Counted from the first letter of the stretch, positions 48,952 through 57,996 are shown. The stretch: DNA of 64,000 bases from Streptomyces cellostaticus (GCF_001513965.1 NZ_KQ948017.1:405639-469638); one strand, 5' to 3'. Notes: a model not told the origin generated them from the sequence alone. Translations and numbers: made by a program.

Positions 48952-50154
48952 ATGACCTTCTCCCTCGGCATCATCGGCGCCGGACAGTTCTCCGGTCAGT
49001 TCGCCGCACTGTTCCAGGCCCACCCCGGCGTCCGTGACGTCTACGTCACCGATCTGCTGCCCGAGCGGGCCGAGCGGCTCGCCGCCGCCCAGGGGCTCGC
49101 GGGCACCTTCCCGTCGTACGAGGCCATGCTGGAGTCGAAGGCGGTCGACGCGGTCGCGGTCTTCACCCAGCGCTGGACGCACGGCCCGCTGGTCCTCAAG
49201 GGCCTGAACGCGGGCAAGCACGTGTACTCGGCGGTGCCGATGGCGATCACCACGGAAGAGATCGCCGCGATCATCGACGCGGTCCGGGCGACCGGGCTGA
49301 CGTACATGATGGGCGAGACCAGCCAGTACAACCCGGCGACCGTGCACGCCCGCAACCGGATCGCCGAGGGTGCCTTCGGCCGGCTGTTCTACGCCGAGGG
49401 CGACTACGTCCACGACATGGATCTGGGCTTCTACGAGGCGTACCGGTACAGCGGCGGCGAGAACTGGAAGGCGACCGCCAGCTATCCCCCGCTGCTGTAC
49501 CCGACGCACTCGGTGGGCGGGGTGCTGGGCGCCTGGCGGACGCACGCGGTCAGCGTCTCCGCGATCGGGGTCGTGGACGAGCGGGGCGACGGTGTCTTCG
49601 ACAAGGACGTCAGCCGGTTCGACAACGACGTGTCCAACGCGACCGCGTTGTTCGAGGTGGCGGGTGGCGGCTCGTTCCGTACGAACGAGTTCCGGCGGGT
49701 CGGCTATCCCTCGCACATCCGCGAGTCCCGTTTCCGGTTCTTCGGCACCGAGGCCAGCATGGAGCAGCTGGCGACGGTGGCGCTGTGGCAGGACAAGAAC
49801 GGCGTCAAGGACATCAGCGAGCTGCTGGAGCCCAAGCCGACCCTCTCCCCCGACGATCCGTCACTGCGGCACATCGCACCGGAGCTGCGGGCCGCCTTCA
49901 CCTCCGGTTCGGCGCCGGTGCACGACCGGTCGCGGCTGCCGCGGGCGTTCGACGAGCTGCACAACGGGCACGAGGGCAGCCACCACTTCCTGGTGGACGA
50001 CTTCGTGACCGCGGTCAACACGCGCACCCTGCCGTCGGTGAACGCATGGGTGGCCGCCCGCTACACCCTGCCGGGCATCGTCGCGCACGAGTCCGCGCGG
50101 CAGGGCGGGGTCCGGCTGGGCATCCCCGACTTCGGGGACGCGCCGGAGGACTGA
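48952..50154 (+). CDS. Gfo/Idh/MocA-family oxidoreductase
   Basis: A 400-residue NAD(P)-dependent dehydrogenase. The Rossmann motif GIIGAGQFSGQFAALF lies at the N-terminus (about 6-21). The domain-crossing motif is AGKHVYSAVPMA, a variant of the usual EKP (here AVP), at about residue 88. The C-terminal substrate domain (about 130-390) has YAEGDYVHDMDLGFYEAYRY and LYPTHSVGG with a catalytic-type His. Such enzymes act on sugars, inositols or their derivatives. The gene is divergent from a ROK repressor. A TTGACG at 48915 may be its -35 element. The ATG start has no strong ribosome binding site. Confidence 0.92.
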   Translation: MTFSLGIIGAGQFSGQFAALFQAHPGVRDVYVTDLLPERAERLAAAQGLAGTFPSYEAMLESKAVDAVAVFTQRWTHGPLVLKGLNAGKHVYSAVPMAITTEEIAAIIDAVRATGLTYMMGETSQYNPATVHARNRIAEGAFGRLFYAEGDYVHDMDLGFYEAYRYSGGENWKATASYPPLLYPTHSVGGVLGAWRTHAVSVSAIGVVDERGDGVFDKDVSRFDNDVSNATALFEVAGGGSFRTNEFRRVGYPSHIRESRFRFFGTEASMEQLATVALWQDKNGVKDISELLEPKPTLSPDDPSLRHIAPELRAAFTSGSAPVHDRSRLPRAFDELHNGHEGSHHFLVDDFVTAVNTRTLPSVNAWVAARYTLPGIVAHESARQGGVRLGIPDFGDAPED

Positions 50155-50182
50155 GGCCGCTGAGCCGGGCGCCCGGGCCGGC

Positions 50183-50878
50183 TCAGGTGCCCGGCTTGCG
50201 GCCGTACACGAAGACGTCGTCGCCCGTCCTCAGCAGCGACCAGTACTTCTTGGCGTTCTTCGTGGTCATGTTGACGCAGCCGTGGGAGCCCGGCGGGTTC
50301 CACATACTGAGGTTCACCGAGTGGAAGGCCTGCCCGCCGTCGAAGAACTGGCTGTAGGGCATCGGCACGTTGTAGATGTCCGAGACGTGGTCGATGTCCC
50401 GCCAGTAGATCTTCTTCAGACCGGTGCGGGTCTCGTAGCCGTTACGGCCGGTGCGCACGGGGACGGGCCCATAGACGAGCTTCTTGCCGTCCTGGATCCA
50501 GCTCAGCTGGAGCGTGAGGTTCACGCAGGCGATACGGCCCTTGTTCACGGGGCACGTGCCGTCCTTGTTCGGGTTGTTCCCGACGGCCTTCTGCTTGTTC
50601 ATCAGGTCCATCACGCCCCAGGTGACGGGGCCGGCGTAGCCGACGGCGGGCGTGATGCCGTGCCTGTTCTGGAAGGCCTGGATGGCCCGGCAGTCGGCGG
50701 AGGACTGCTTGCCGTCGACCGGCCGGCCGAGGAACTTCTCCACCTGCTTCTGGTACGGCCCCGCCTGTGCGGTGCAGCTCGCGGCCTGGGCCGGTGCCGC
50801 GGTGATGGCGAGGGTGAGCGGTGCCACCAGGCCGGTGACGCCGAGCGCGACGACACCTCGTCTGCGTATGTCCCCCAT
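50183..50878 (-). CDS. secreted L,D-transpeptidase (YkuD) with peptidoglycan-binding domain
   Basis: A 231-residue exported enzyme. A signal peptide (about 1-33, ending PAQAASC) is followed by a peptidoglycan-binding-like domain (about 38-95; VEKFLGRPVDGKQSSADC and AIQAFQNRHGITP) and a YkuD catalytic domain (about 105-228). The active-site motif is FHSVNLSMWNPPGSHGCVNM, with the catalytic Cys in SHGCVN and the partner His residues preceding it. It forms 3-3 cross-links in peptidoglycan or attaches proteins to it. Four Cys outside the active site could form disulfides. The gene converges with the oxidoreductase gene (28 bases). Confidence 0.93.
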   Translation of the reverse strand: MGDIRRRGVVALGVTGLVAPLTLAITAAPAQAASCTAQAGPYQKQVEKFLGRPVDGKQSSADCRAIQAFQNRHGITPAVGYAGPVTWGVMDLMNKQKAVGNNPNKDGTCPVNKGRIACVNLTLQLSWIQDGKKLVYGPVPVRTGRNGYETRTGLKKIYWRDIDHVSDIYNVPMPYSQFFDGGQAFHSVNLSMWNPPGSHGCVNMTTKNAKKYWSLLRTGDDVFVYGRKPGT

Positions 50879-50996
50879 GTCGACCTCTTCCCCTTTGCCC
50901 CTTGTTTCCCAGGGCCTCCCCCGGGTGGTCTCCCTCGCGATTCCCGCGCTGTCCGCCTACTAGACCTGTCTGCGGGGCCGACGGTTGTGGTTCCGG

Positions 50997-51632
50997 TCAG
51001 GCTGTGACGAAACGGTGAACTTCGTCGCCGTGCAGCCGGCCGGCGGGGAGCCTGCGGCCGTAGGCGACCAGCAGCAGGTCCTGGGCCGGGCCGTGCAGCG
51101 GGGCGCCGGTGCCGAAGGACCAGTCGAGGTCGTCGGCGCACAGCCGGACGCCCGTGAGGTCGGTGCCGAAAAGGCGGAAAGCGCGCGGGTCGATCGCACC
51201 GAGGACGATCCGCAGCCGGTCCTCGGGGACCCTCCGGTCCAGGCCGAGGGCGACCGTGACGTCCAGGCCGTGGACGACGTCGTGGCCGAGCGCGGCCGCG
51301 AGACCGCCGACCGGGGGCTTCCAGGGGTGGTGGGCATGGGTGCGCAGGAAGGCGGCGAGTTCGGGGTCCGGGTAGGCGGCCGCGTCCCGGCGGGCGAGCC
51401 GGTCGGTCATGCGGTTCAGGCTGCCGCGCGCCTTCACCAGCTCCCTGAGCACCTTCGCGGTCGGGTACCGGAACCCCATCGACATGTGCGCCACCACCTC
51501 CCGCACCCGCCAGCCCACGCACAGGCTGGGCGCCTCCCACTGCCCGGGCGTCAGCGCGCCGAACAGGTCGGCCAGCTCCCGGCGTTCGGCGGCAATGGCT
51601 GCGGCGGTGACGGTGTCTGCTGCTTTCCCCAT
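50997..51632 (-). CDS. maleylpyruvate isomerase family mycothiol-dependent enzyme (DinB/MDMPI)
   Basis: A 211-residue protein of the MDMPI/DinB superfamily, whose members use mycothiol or bind a metal through three His. The opening AAIAAERRELADLFGALTPGQWEAPSLC, with VREVVAHM (about 47; metal His) and GLAAALGHDVVHGLDV (two further His, about 117), fits the fold. CADDLDWSFGTGAPLHGPAQDLLL is the conserved C-terminal wing. The actual substrate is unknown; many such genes are resistance or detoxification genes. ATG start behind GGGGAAA. Divergent from the LysR regulator with a 70-base gap, so LysR may control it. Confidence 0.87.
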   Translation of the reverse strand: MGKAADTVTAAAIAAERRELADLFGALTPGQWEAPSLCVGWRVREVVAHMSMGFRYPTAKVLRELVKARGSLNRMTDRLARRDAAAYPDPELAAFLRTHAHHPWKPPVGGLAAALGHDVVHGLDVTVALGLDRRVPEDRLRIVLGAIDPRAFRLFGTDLTGVRLCADDLDWSFGTGAPLHGPAQDLLLVAYGRRLPAGRLHGDEVHRFVTA

Positions 51633-51702
51633 GGTTCAAGGGTCTTGACGCGGCGCCGATAAGTCCAAGAGCTGGTCTGTCTCGGAACTATCATGATCAG
51701 TT

Positions 51703-52620
51703 ATGGAGTTGAGGCAGCTGCGGTATTTCGTGACGGTCGTCGAGGAGGCCGGCTTCACCCGGGCCGCCGAGCGGCTGCATCTGGCACAGCCCGGGCTGAG
51801 CGCGCAGATACGGCAGCTGGAGCGGGAGCTGGGGCAGCCGCTGCTGGACCGTACGGGCCGTACGGTGCGGCCGACGGAGGTGGGTGAGGCGGTGCTGCCG
51901 TTCGCGCGGGCCGCGCTCGCCGCCGTCGACGGGGTGCGGCAGACGGTGGAGGAGTTCACGGGTCTGCTGCGCGGCCGGGTCGCTGTCGGGCTCGTCCCCG
52001 GCACCCTCGCGCACCCCTTCGACCTGGCCGGGATGCTGGCCGACTTCCACGACGCGCACCCGCAGGTGGAGGTCACGCTCACCGAGGACACCTCGGACCG
52101 GATGCTGGCCGCGCTGCGCGGCGGGGAGCTGGACCTCGCGGTGATCGGTGTCGCACAGCAGGAGCCGCCGCCGGGCGTGGGACTGCAGGTCGTCGTCGAC
52201 GAGCCGCTGGTCGCGGCGGCCGTCCCGGCCCATCCGCTGGTGGCCGGGCACGACGGCGCCACGGCCGTCCCGCCGGCCGCCCTGCGCGGACACCGCCTGC
52301 TCAGCCTGCCGCGCGGGACCGGGCTGCGCACCGTACTGGACCGGCTGTGCGCCGAAGCCGGTTTCCGGCCCCACATCGCCTTCGAGGCGGCCGCCCCGGA
52401 CGCACTGGCCCGCCTGGCGGCCCGCGGCCTGGGCGTCGCCGTGCTGCCGCGCCCCCGCACGGCACCCGGCCTGCGCACGCTGCGGATCGCCGACCCCCGG
52501 GCACGCGGCCGCGTGGCCCTCGCCTGGCGCACGGACGGTCCCATGAGCCCTGCCGCGCGGGAGCTGCTCGGGCGCCTGCGCAAGGGCATGACGGGGGCGG
52601 GGCTAGGCACACTCCCGTAG
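51703..52620 (+). CDS. LysR-family transcriptional regulator
   Basis: A 305-residue LysR regulator. The HTH is MELRQLRYFVTVVEEAGFTRAAERLHLAQPGLSAQIRQLE (residues 1-41, family signature). The co-inducer domain (about 90-295) has RVAVGLVPGTLAHPF and EVTLTEDTSDRMLAALRGGELDLAVIG, with the usual RD-I/RD-II layout. The ligand is unknown. Divergent from the MDMPI gene, a typical LysR target arrangement. Its last 18 bases overlap the convergent MocR gene. Confidence 0.94.
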   Translation: MELRQLRYFVTVVEEAGFTRAAERLHLAQPGLSAQIRQLERELGQPLLDRTGRTVRPTEVGEAVLPFARAALAAVDGVRQTVEEFTGLLRGRVAVGLVPGTLAHPFDLAGMLADFHDAHPQVEVTLTEDTSDRMLAALRGGELDLAVIGVAQQEPPPGVGLQVVVDEPLVAAAVPAHPLVAGHDGATAVPPAALRGHRLLSLPRGTGLRTVLDRLCAEAGFRPHIAFEAAAPDALARLAARGLGVAVLPRPRTAPGLRTLRIADPRARGRVALAWRTDGPMSPAARELLGRLRKGMTGAGLGTLP

Positions 52621-53982
52621 CAGTCCCACCACCCGCGTCAGCGTTTCCTCCGTCGCTGTGAACGGCAGGCGCAGGTGGCGGGTGAGGGTGGTCCGGTCGG
52701 TGGCGAAGTGCGGGCCGGGGGTGATCGCGAGTCCGTGCGCGGCGGCCCGGGCCGCGAGGTCGGTGGCGCTCGTACCCTCGCCCAGGCGTAGCCACAGGGT
52801 CAGCCCGCCGTCCGGGACGGTGTACGTCCACCCGGTCGACGCGAGCTGGGCGGCGAGATGGTCGCGCTGGGCGCGCAGCCGGTCGCGGCGGTCGGCGAGG
52901 ATGTCCGGGAGCGGTGCGCCGAGGAGGTCGGCGGCGATGAGCTGTTCCAGCGGGGGCGGGGACAGCTGGGCCTGGAGCGGGCTCAGCCGCAGCTGTCGTA
53001 CGAGGTCCGCACTCGCTCTGATCCAGCCGACCCTGAGGCCGCTCCACAGGGTCTTGCTCGCCGAGCCGATCTGGATGACCCGCGCACCGGCGAGGTGGGG
53101 TTCGGTGCCGGGCGGTGTCCTCAGGTCCAGGTCGCGCATCGTCTCGTCGGCGAGGACGGTCAGCCCGTACCGGTCGGCGAGGGAGGCGATCGTACGGCGG
53201 GTGGCGGCGTCCATGTGGGCGCCGGTCGGGTTGTGGAAGTCGGGGACGAGGTAGGCGAGCCGGGGGTTGTGGCGGCGTACGGCGTGGGTGAGGCGTTCGG
53301 TGTCCCAGCCATCGGCTGCCGTCACGGGGACGGGCAGCAGGCGGGTGCGGCGGGCGTGCAGGACGGCGAGCGCGCCGGGGTAGGTGGGGTTCTCCACGAC
53401 GACGGGGGCGCGGCGGTCGGTGTGGAGGTGGTCCAGGAGCAGGGTGAGGGCGGCCTGGGCGCCGGAGGTGACGAGGATCTGCTCGGGGCGGGTGGCGAGG
53501 CCTTGGCCGGTGTACCGGTCGGCGAGCAGTTCGCGCAGGCGGGGCAGGCCCGCGCCGGTGACGCCGGAGTCGACCAGGAGGGCGGCACTGCGTTCGGCGG
53601 CGCGGGCGAGGGCGGCGAGGTAGGCCTCGTGGGGTGCGGTGGTGACGGCGAGGGTGAGGTCGAGGTCGGCGTCAAAGGCGCCGCCGCGGTCCTGGGACCA
53701 CGGGGTGGTGCGCTCGGTGAGCCGGGCGGGCAGGCGGACGGCGCTGCCGCTGCCGTGCCGGGTGGCGAGCCAGCCGTCCTCGCGCAGCAGGGACAGGGCG
53801 GCGACGACCGTGCCGCGGCTGAGGTGCAGGGCGCGGGCGAGTTCCCGTTCGGAGGGCAGCCGGGTGCCGGCCGGGAGCCGGCCGTCCACGACCGCCTCGC
53901 GGACCGCCGTGGCCAGGGAGCGGGCGAGCGGGCCGGGCTGGGTGCGCCAGGCGCCGAGGGCGGCGACGAAACCTGTGTCCAC
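52603..53982 (-). CDS. MocR-type GntR regulator with aminotransferase domain
   Basis: A 459-residue fusion. The N-terminal GntR winged HTH (about 10-75) reads LPAGTRLPSERELARALHLSRGTVVAALSLL. After a linker, a fold-type I aminotransferase-like domain (about 100-455) has VTSGAQAALTLLLDHL, VVENPTYPGAL, VPDFHNPTG and the PLP lysine in GSASKTLWSGLRVGWI. MocR proteins use PLP as sensor cofactor. Start GTG; a TTG six codons earlier is possible. It is divergent from a PLP-dependent decarboxylase, and a perfect palindrome overlaps this start, so it probably autoregulates and controls the decarboxylase. Confidence 0.93.
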   Translation of the reverse strand: MDTGFVAALGAWRTQPGPLARSLATAVREAVVDGRLPAGTRLPSERELARALHLSRGTVVAALSLLREDGWLATRHGSGSAVRLPARLTERTTPWSQDRGGAFDADLDLTLAVTTAPHEAYLAALARAAERSAALLVDSGVTGAGLPRLRELLADRYTGQGLATRPEQILVTSGAQAALTLLLDHLHTDRRAPVVVENPTYPGALAVLHARRTRLLPVPVTAADGWDTERLTHAVRRHNPRLAYLVPDFHNPTGAHMDAATRRTIASLADRYGLTVLADETMRDLDLRTPPGTEPHLAGARVIQIGSASKTLWSGLRVGWIRASADLVRQLRLSPLQAQLSPPPLEQLIAADLLGAPLPDILADRRDRLRAQRDHLAAQLASTGWTYTVPDGGLTLWLRLGEGTSATDLAARAAAHGLAITPGPHFATDRTTLTRHLRLPFTATEETLTRVVGLLRECA

Positions 53983-54009
53983 TGGTCCAGTTTCCCTCAA
54001 GTGGACCAG
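53982..54009. promoter_or_regulatory. perfect MocR operator palindrome
   Basis: CTGGTCCA (53982-53989), 12 bases, TGGACCAG (54002-54009): exact inverted arms. The site covers the MocR start and lies 36 bases before the decarboxylase start, where it could control both divergent genes. MocR regulators often use CTGG-type half sites. Confidence 0.72.
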
Positions 54010-54044
54010 CCGCAGGACTCTGCTGCGGACCTACGCTGCGGCTC

Positions 54045-55433
54045 ATGCACCGCACACTCGCCGACGATCTCTCCCGGCTTCCCGAACTCCTGCAGTCCGC
54101 CCGTGACTTCGCCGCCCGTGAGGTGGCGGGCCTGGCCGAGCGGCCGGTCGCCGCACCCGGGCCGGCGCCCGGGCGTGCGCCTCTTCCCGGCGAGGGAGCG
54201 GGGGGCGCGGGCGCCCTCGCGCGGTTCGCCGAGCGGTGGGCGCCGGGCTTCTCCGGCTCGGCCGGGCCGCGCTACCTGGGCTTCGTCACCGGCGGCGCGA
54301 CCCCCGCGTCGGTCGCCGGGGACTGGCTGACGTCCGCGTTCGACCAGAACCTCTCGGGGCCGGGCGGCTCGTGGGCTGCGGAGCTGGAGCGGGAGACCGT
54401 GGCGTGGCTGCGCGAGCTGTTCGGTCTCGGCGAGGCGCACAGCGGGGCGTTCGTGACCGGGGCGACCGCGTCCAACACGGTCGGTCTCGCGATCGCCCGC
54501 GAGTGGCTCGGCGAACGGCTCGGGGTGGACGTCTCGCGCGAGGGGGCCGCCGCGCTCGGCCCGGTCGACGTGCTCTCCGGCAGCCCACACTCCAGCGTGG
54601 CCAAGGCCATGTCGGTGCTGGGCATCGGCCGGGACCGGCTGCGGCAGGTGCCACTGCTGCCGGGCAACCGGGAGGCCGTGGACGTGGCCACGCTGGAGTC
54701 GGCACTGGCGGGTCTCGGCGGTCGGCCCGCGATCGTCGTCGCGAACGCGGGCACCGTGAACACCGTCGACTTCGACGATCTGCGGGCCATCGCCGCGCTG
54801 AAGGAACGCTACGACTTCTGGCTGCACGCCGACGCCGCGTTCGGCGGCTTCGCTGCCCTCTCCCCCGCCTACGCCGATCTGGTCGACGGGCTCGACGCGG
54901 CCGACTCGGTCTGCGTGGATCTGCACAAGTGGCTCAATGTGCCCTACGACGCGGCCGTCCAGTTCACCCGCCGCCGTGACCTCCAGGTGGCGGTGTTCCA
55001 CAACGCGTCGCCGTATCTGGGCCTGCCCGCCGGGGAGCCCGACTTCCTGCATCTGACCCCGGAGAACTCCCGGCGGCTGCGCGCCCTGCCGGCCTGGTTC
55101 TCGCTGGTGGCCTACGGCCGGGCCGGGCACCGCGAGATCGTCGAGCGGAACGTGGCGCTGGCCCGCAGCCTGGGTGAGGGCATCGACGCCCTGCCGGGCC
55201 TGCGTCTGCTGGCCCCGGTCCGGCTCAACGTCGTCTGCTTCACACTCGCCGAGGATGCCTCGCCGGAGCGGGTGGACGCGCTGGCGCAGGCGGTCGCCGC
55301 CTCCGGGGAGGCGTACCTGACGCCGACGGTGTACGACGGAGTGCCCGCGCTGCGGGCCGCGTTCAGCAACTGGCGTACGACCGAGGCCGATACGCGGCGG
55401 GTCCTGGACGTGCTGGCGGCGGTCTCGGGCTGA
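54045..55433 (+). CDS. PLP-dependent group II decarboxylase-like enzyme
   Basis: A 462-residue fold-type I PLP enzyme of the aromatic/glutamate decarboxylase group. PRYLGFVTGGATPASVAGDWL is the substrate-binding opening, GAFVTGATASNTVGLAIARE forms the phosphate loop, WLHADAAFGGFAAL holds the Asp contacting the pyridine nitrogen, and the Schiff-base lysine is in CVDLHKWLNVPYD (about 304). All key residues are present. It probably removes CO2 from an amino acid, or acts as an aldehyde synthase, to make an amine. It is divergent from its likely MocR regulator. Confidence 0.92.
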   Translation: MHRTLADDLSRLPELLQSARDFAAREVAGLAERPVAAPGPAPGRAPLPGEGAGGAGALARFAERWAPGFSGSAGPRYLGFVTGGATPASVAGDWLTSAFDQNLSGPGGSWAAELERETVAWLRELFGLGEAHSGAFVTGATASNTVGLAIAREWLGERLGVDVSREGAAALGPVDVLSGSPHSSVAKAMSVLGIGRDRLRQVPLLPGNREAVDVATLESALAGLGGRPAIVVANAGTVNTVDFDDLRAIAALKERYDFWLHADAAFGGFAALSPAYADLVDGLDAADSVCVDLHKWLNVPYDAAVQFTRRRDLQVAVFHNASPYLGLPAGEPDFLHLTPENSRRLRALPAWFSLVAYGRAGHREIVERNVALARSLGEGIDALPGLRLLAPVRLNVVCFTLAEDASPERVDALAQAVAASGEAYLTPTVYDGVPALRAAFSNWRTTEADTRRVLDVLAAVSG

Positions 55434-55860
55434 GGCTCACGGCGGGCGCGATGGCGGCGGGTTCGCCGACCCGGCGAGCGGGCAGAGGGCGCGGGCGGCG
55501 CCGAGTCCGTCGTCGCGCCCCTCCCAGGCCGAGGTGCGGACCGTAACCGGCGCCGCGGGGTTCACCCGACTCCGCCGACCCGGCCGCGCGCGCCGTCCGC
55601 GGCCGCGTGGCCGCCGGGCAGGGCGCCAACGCCACCAGCCGGCGGGCAGGTTGGCGCGCGCCCGCAGCCAGCGGCTCGGGGATCCCCTCGGCGGCGGCGT
55701 GCCGACGTCGGCCCCTCGTCCGGCTCGTCCTCGAAGAGCGGCACGCCCGGGGCGCAGTGGGCGGCGCAGTTCACCGACACGTCGAGCGAGCCGAAGGCGG
55801 CGACGCGTGGGCCACGGCCGGATCGACGGACGCTCGCTCCCCGACGCCGCACGCGAACGC
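55434..55860 (-). pseudogene. decayed short-chain dehydrogenase
   Basis: Scattered SDR-like text survives on the minus strand. VAAFGSLDVSVNCAAHCAPGV (55743-55805) corresponds to the D-V-L-V-N-N-A strand, and ARRVGEPAAIAPAVSL (about 55434-55490) resembles the SDR C-terminal G-x-P-E-E-I-A-x-A-V block. ERASVDPAVAHA precedes the first in another frame. The catalytic Tyr-Lys and the Gly-rich loop are not visible in a single frame. The rest of the gap to 55980 holds nothing recognisable. Assignment rests on short motifs. Confidence 0.45.
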
Positions 55861-55980
55861 CTCGGCGGCCGGGCCGAGTGGGCGCGATGCGGCCGTGGTC
55901 CGCTCCGCCTCGGTCCCGGCCCGGTCGGCCGGCGGGCCGCACCTGTGACGAGAACTCCGTGTCCTGCAAAGCGTTTGAGA

Positions 55981-56895
55981 TCAGCGGTATCCGGTCACGT
56001 CCGCCGGCTTGCCCGCGTCCTGCACCTCGACCAGGTAGCGCCAGGCGTCGGGGCGGCTGCCGTCGAGGTCGGTGAAGCCGTAGACCTGGGCGAGGCCGCC
56101 GCTGGAGAGGGACTGTCCGTTGTGGCGGGCCACGTCGGGGTCGGCGGCGAGCGCGGCGACGGCGCGGCCGACGTAGCGCGGGGTCTCGGAGATGGCGAAG
56201 TGCGGGACGCGGTCGAGGGCGTCGCGCCAGTTGTCCTCGCGTACGCCGAAGGTGTCGAGCATGATCTCCGAGCGCAGCCAGCCGGGGGTGAGCGCGAGGG
56301 CGGTGGCGCCGCGCGGGCCGAGTTCGTGGCCGAGCGCGAAGGCCATGCGCAGTACGGAGGCCTTGGCGAGGTCGTAGAAGAAGTTCACGCGGTAGGTGTC
56401 GCGGTTGTAGGCGGCGGTGCCGTCGGTGACCTCCACGACCAGGCCGCCGGGCCGGCGCAGCAGGAGCGGGAGCGCGAAGTGGCTGGTGACGGCGTGCGTC
56501 TCGACGGCGAGCCGGAGCAGCCTCAGCCCGTTGTCGAGATCGTGCTCCCACACCGGCGTGTCCCACTCGAAGAGTTTCTCGCCGCCCCAGATGTCGTTGA
56601 CGAGGACGTCCAGGCGGCCCTGCTCGTCAGCGATACGGTCCACGAGGGCCCGTACGGCGGTTTTGTCCAGGTGATCGAGGGGGACGGCGATGCCGTGTCC
56701 GCCGGCCGCCGAGACGAGGTCGGCGGTGTCCTCGATGGTCTCGGGGCGGTCGTACTCGGAGCGGTGGGCGCGGGTGCTGCGTCCGGTGACGTAGACGGTG
56801 GCGCCGGCCGCGCCGAGCTCCACGGCGATGCCCCGTCCCGCGCCCCGGGTCGCCCCGGCGACCAGCGCCACCTTGCCCTGCAGCGCCTTTGGCAT
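55981..56895 (-). CDS. short-chain dehydrogenase/reductase
   Basis: A 304-residue SDR. The cofactor loop is AGATRGAGRGIAVELG (about 13-28), giving the TGxxxGxG pattern as AGATRGAG. RLDVLVNDIWGG (about 93) replaces the usual NNAG. The catalytic Tyr and Lys are in FFYDLAKAS (about 172). The nicotinamide side has LALTPGWLRSEI. It is longer than the 250-residue classical SDR, with a C-terminal extension after GQSLSSGGLAQVYGF. Substrate unknown. Separate from the decayed SDR just downstream; the two may be old neighbours or duplicates. Confidence 0.92.
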   Translation of the reverse strand: MPKALQGKVALVAGATRGAGRGIAVELGAAGATVYVTGRSTRAHRSEYDRPETIEDTADLVSAAGGHGIAVPLDHLDKTAVRALVDRIADEQGRLDVLVNDIWGGEKLFEWDTPVWEHDLDNGLRLLRLAVETHAVTSHFALPLLLRRPGGLVVEVTDGTAAYNRDTYRVNFFYDLAKASVLRMAFALGHELGPRGATALALTPGWLRSEIMLDTFGVREDNWRDALDRVPHFAISETPRYVGRAVAALAADPDVARHNGQSLSSGGLAQVYGFTDLDGSRPDAWRYLVEVQDAGKPADVTGYR

Positions 56896-56969
56896 GTCCG
56901 GCCTCCTGTACCCCTACGACGGCTGTCGCGGTCCAGGGTGACGGGAAAGCCGGACATCTTCTGTCTCCT

Positions 56970-57338
56970 TTACCGGCGCAGCCTGTCGTCGAGCTCCTCC
57001 TCGGCCGCGAGGAACCAGAGCTGGCGGCCCTGGTTGGACTCGTACACGAAGTCCCGCAGGGCATCGCTGGCCTCGACCTGGGCCGAGATGTCGCCGACGA
57101 CGGCGAGCCGCAACCGGTAGTTCACGAACTTCTGGACGACGGCGCCCGCGACACCGGACCGCAGCCGGAAGAACTCGTCCGCGATCCGCTCGACGGGAAC
57201 CACGACCAGGTGTGCGTCCTGTCCGAGGGCGTCGCCGATCAGGTCCAGCGCGGCGCTCTCGCCGTCCAGGGGCGGGCCGTCGGGGGCGCAGCGCAGGACA
57301 CGTACGGCTTGGAGGGTCACGAGCGTGTTCGTGGTCAT
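56970..57338 (-). CDS. DUF4180 domain protein
   Basis: A 122-residue soluble protein. The conserved block DLIGDALGQDAHLVVVPVERIADEFFRLRSG (first half from about residue 32) and FVNYRLRLAVVGDISA (about 80) is characteristic of DUF4180, an alpha/beta STAS-like fold of unknown function. Ser/Asn-rich FVYESNQGRQLWFLA is near the C-terminus. No signal peptide. The gene lies 74 bases upstream of the SDR on the same strand and 28 bases from the metallo-beta-lactamase gene end, so all four minus-strand genes could be one unit. Function unknown. Confidence 0.85.
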   Translation of the reverse strand: MTTNTLVTLQAVRVLRCAPDGPPLDGESAALDLIGDALGQDAHLVVVPVERIADEFFRLRSGVAGAVVQKFVNYRLRLAVVGDISAQVEASDALRDFVYESNQGRQLWFLAAEEELDDRLRR

Positions 57339-57366
57339 GATCGTGATCCTAGGGGCGGGCCGGGGT

Positions 57367-57996
57367 TCAGTGGCCGCGTTTGAGCCATTCCTCCAGGTGG
57401 GGGGCCTCGGCGCCGATGGTGGTGGCGTCGCCGTGTCCGGTGAGGACCTTGGTTTCCGGAGGGAGGGTGAGCAGCCGGTCGCGGATGGAGTCGATGATCG
57501 TCGGGAAGTGGGAGTACGAGCGTCCCGTGGCGCCGGGGCCGCCCTTGAAGAGGGTGTCGCCGGTGAAGACGACGCCGAGGCCGGGGTCGTGCAGGCAGAC
57601 CGCGCCGAGGGCGTGGCCCGGGGTGTGCAGGACGGTCAGGTCGGCGCCGGCGGTCTCCAGGACCTGGCCGTCGGCCAGATGGCGGTCGGGCTCGCGGTCC
57701 GGGTGGGTCAGCTTCCACAGCGGCAGGTCGTCGGGGTGCAGCCAGATCGTGGCGCCGGTCAGGTCCGCGAGGGCGGGGGCGGCGTCGATGTGGTCGTTGT
57801 GGGCGTGGGTGCACACGATGGCGGTCAGCCGGCGGTCGGCCACCGCCTCGACGATGGCCTCGGCGTCGTGGGCGGCGTCGATGACGATCACTTCGCGTTC
57901 GTCGCCGACGATCCACACGTTGTTCTCGACGTCCCAGGTGCCGCCGTCGAGGGTGAACTGTCCGGAGGTGACGAGGCGTTCGATGCGCGTGGTCAT
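57367..57996 (-). CDS. metallo-beta-lactamase-fold hydrolase, partner of mycothiol dehydrogenase
   Basis: A 209-residue MBL-fold enzyme. Metal ligands are THAHNDHID (H-x-H-x-D-H, about 63), HTPGHALGAVCL (about 121) and FTGDTLFKGG (about 142), with TGHGDATTIG near the C-terminus. The fold is that of glyoxalase II-like thioesterases. The start overlaps the stop of the S-(hydroxymethyl)mycothiol dehydrogenase gene. The same pair occurs in mycobacteria (mscR and its MBL-fold neighbour), so it probably hydrolyses the S-formylmycothiol made by the dehydrogenase to formate and mycothiol. ATG chosen; a GTG directly before it is possible. Confidence 0.9.
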   Translation of the reverse strand: MTTRIERLVTSGQFTLDGGTWDVENNVWIVGDEREVIVIDAAHDAEAIVEAVADRRLTAIVCTHAHNDHIDAAPALADLTGATIWLHPDDLPLWKLTHPDREPDRHLADGQVLETAGADLTVLHTPGHALGAVCLHDPGLGVVFTGDTLFKGGPGATGRSYSHFPTIIDSIRDRLLTLPPETKVLTGHGDATTIGAEAPHLEEWLKRGH

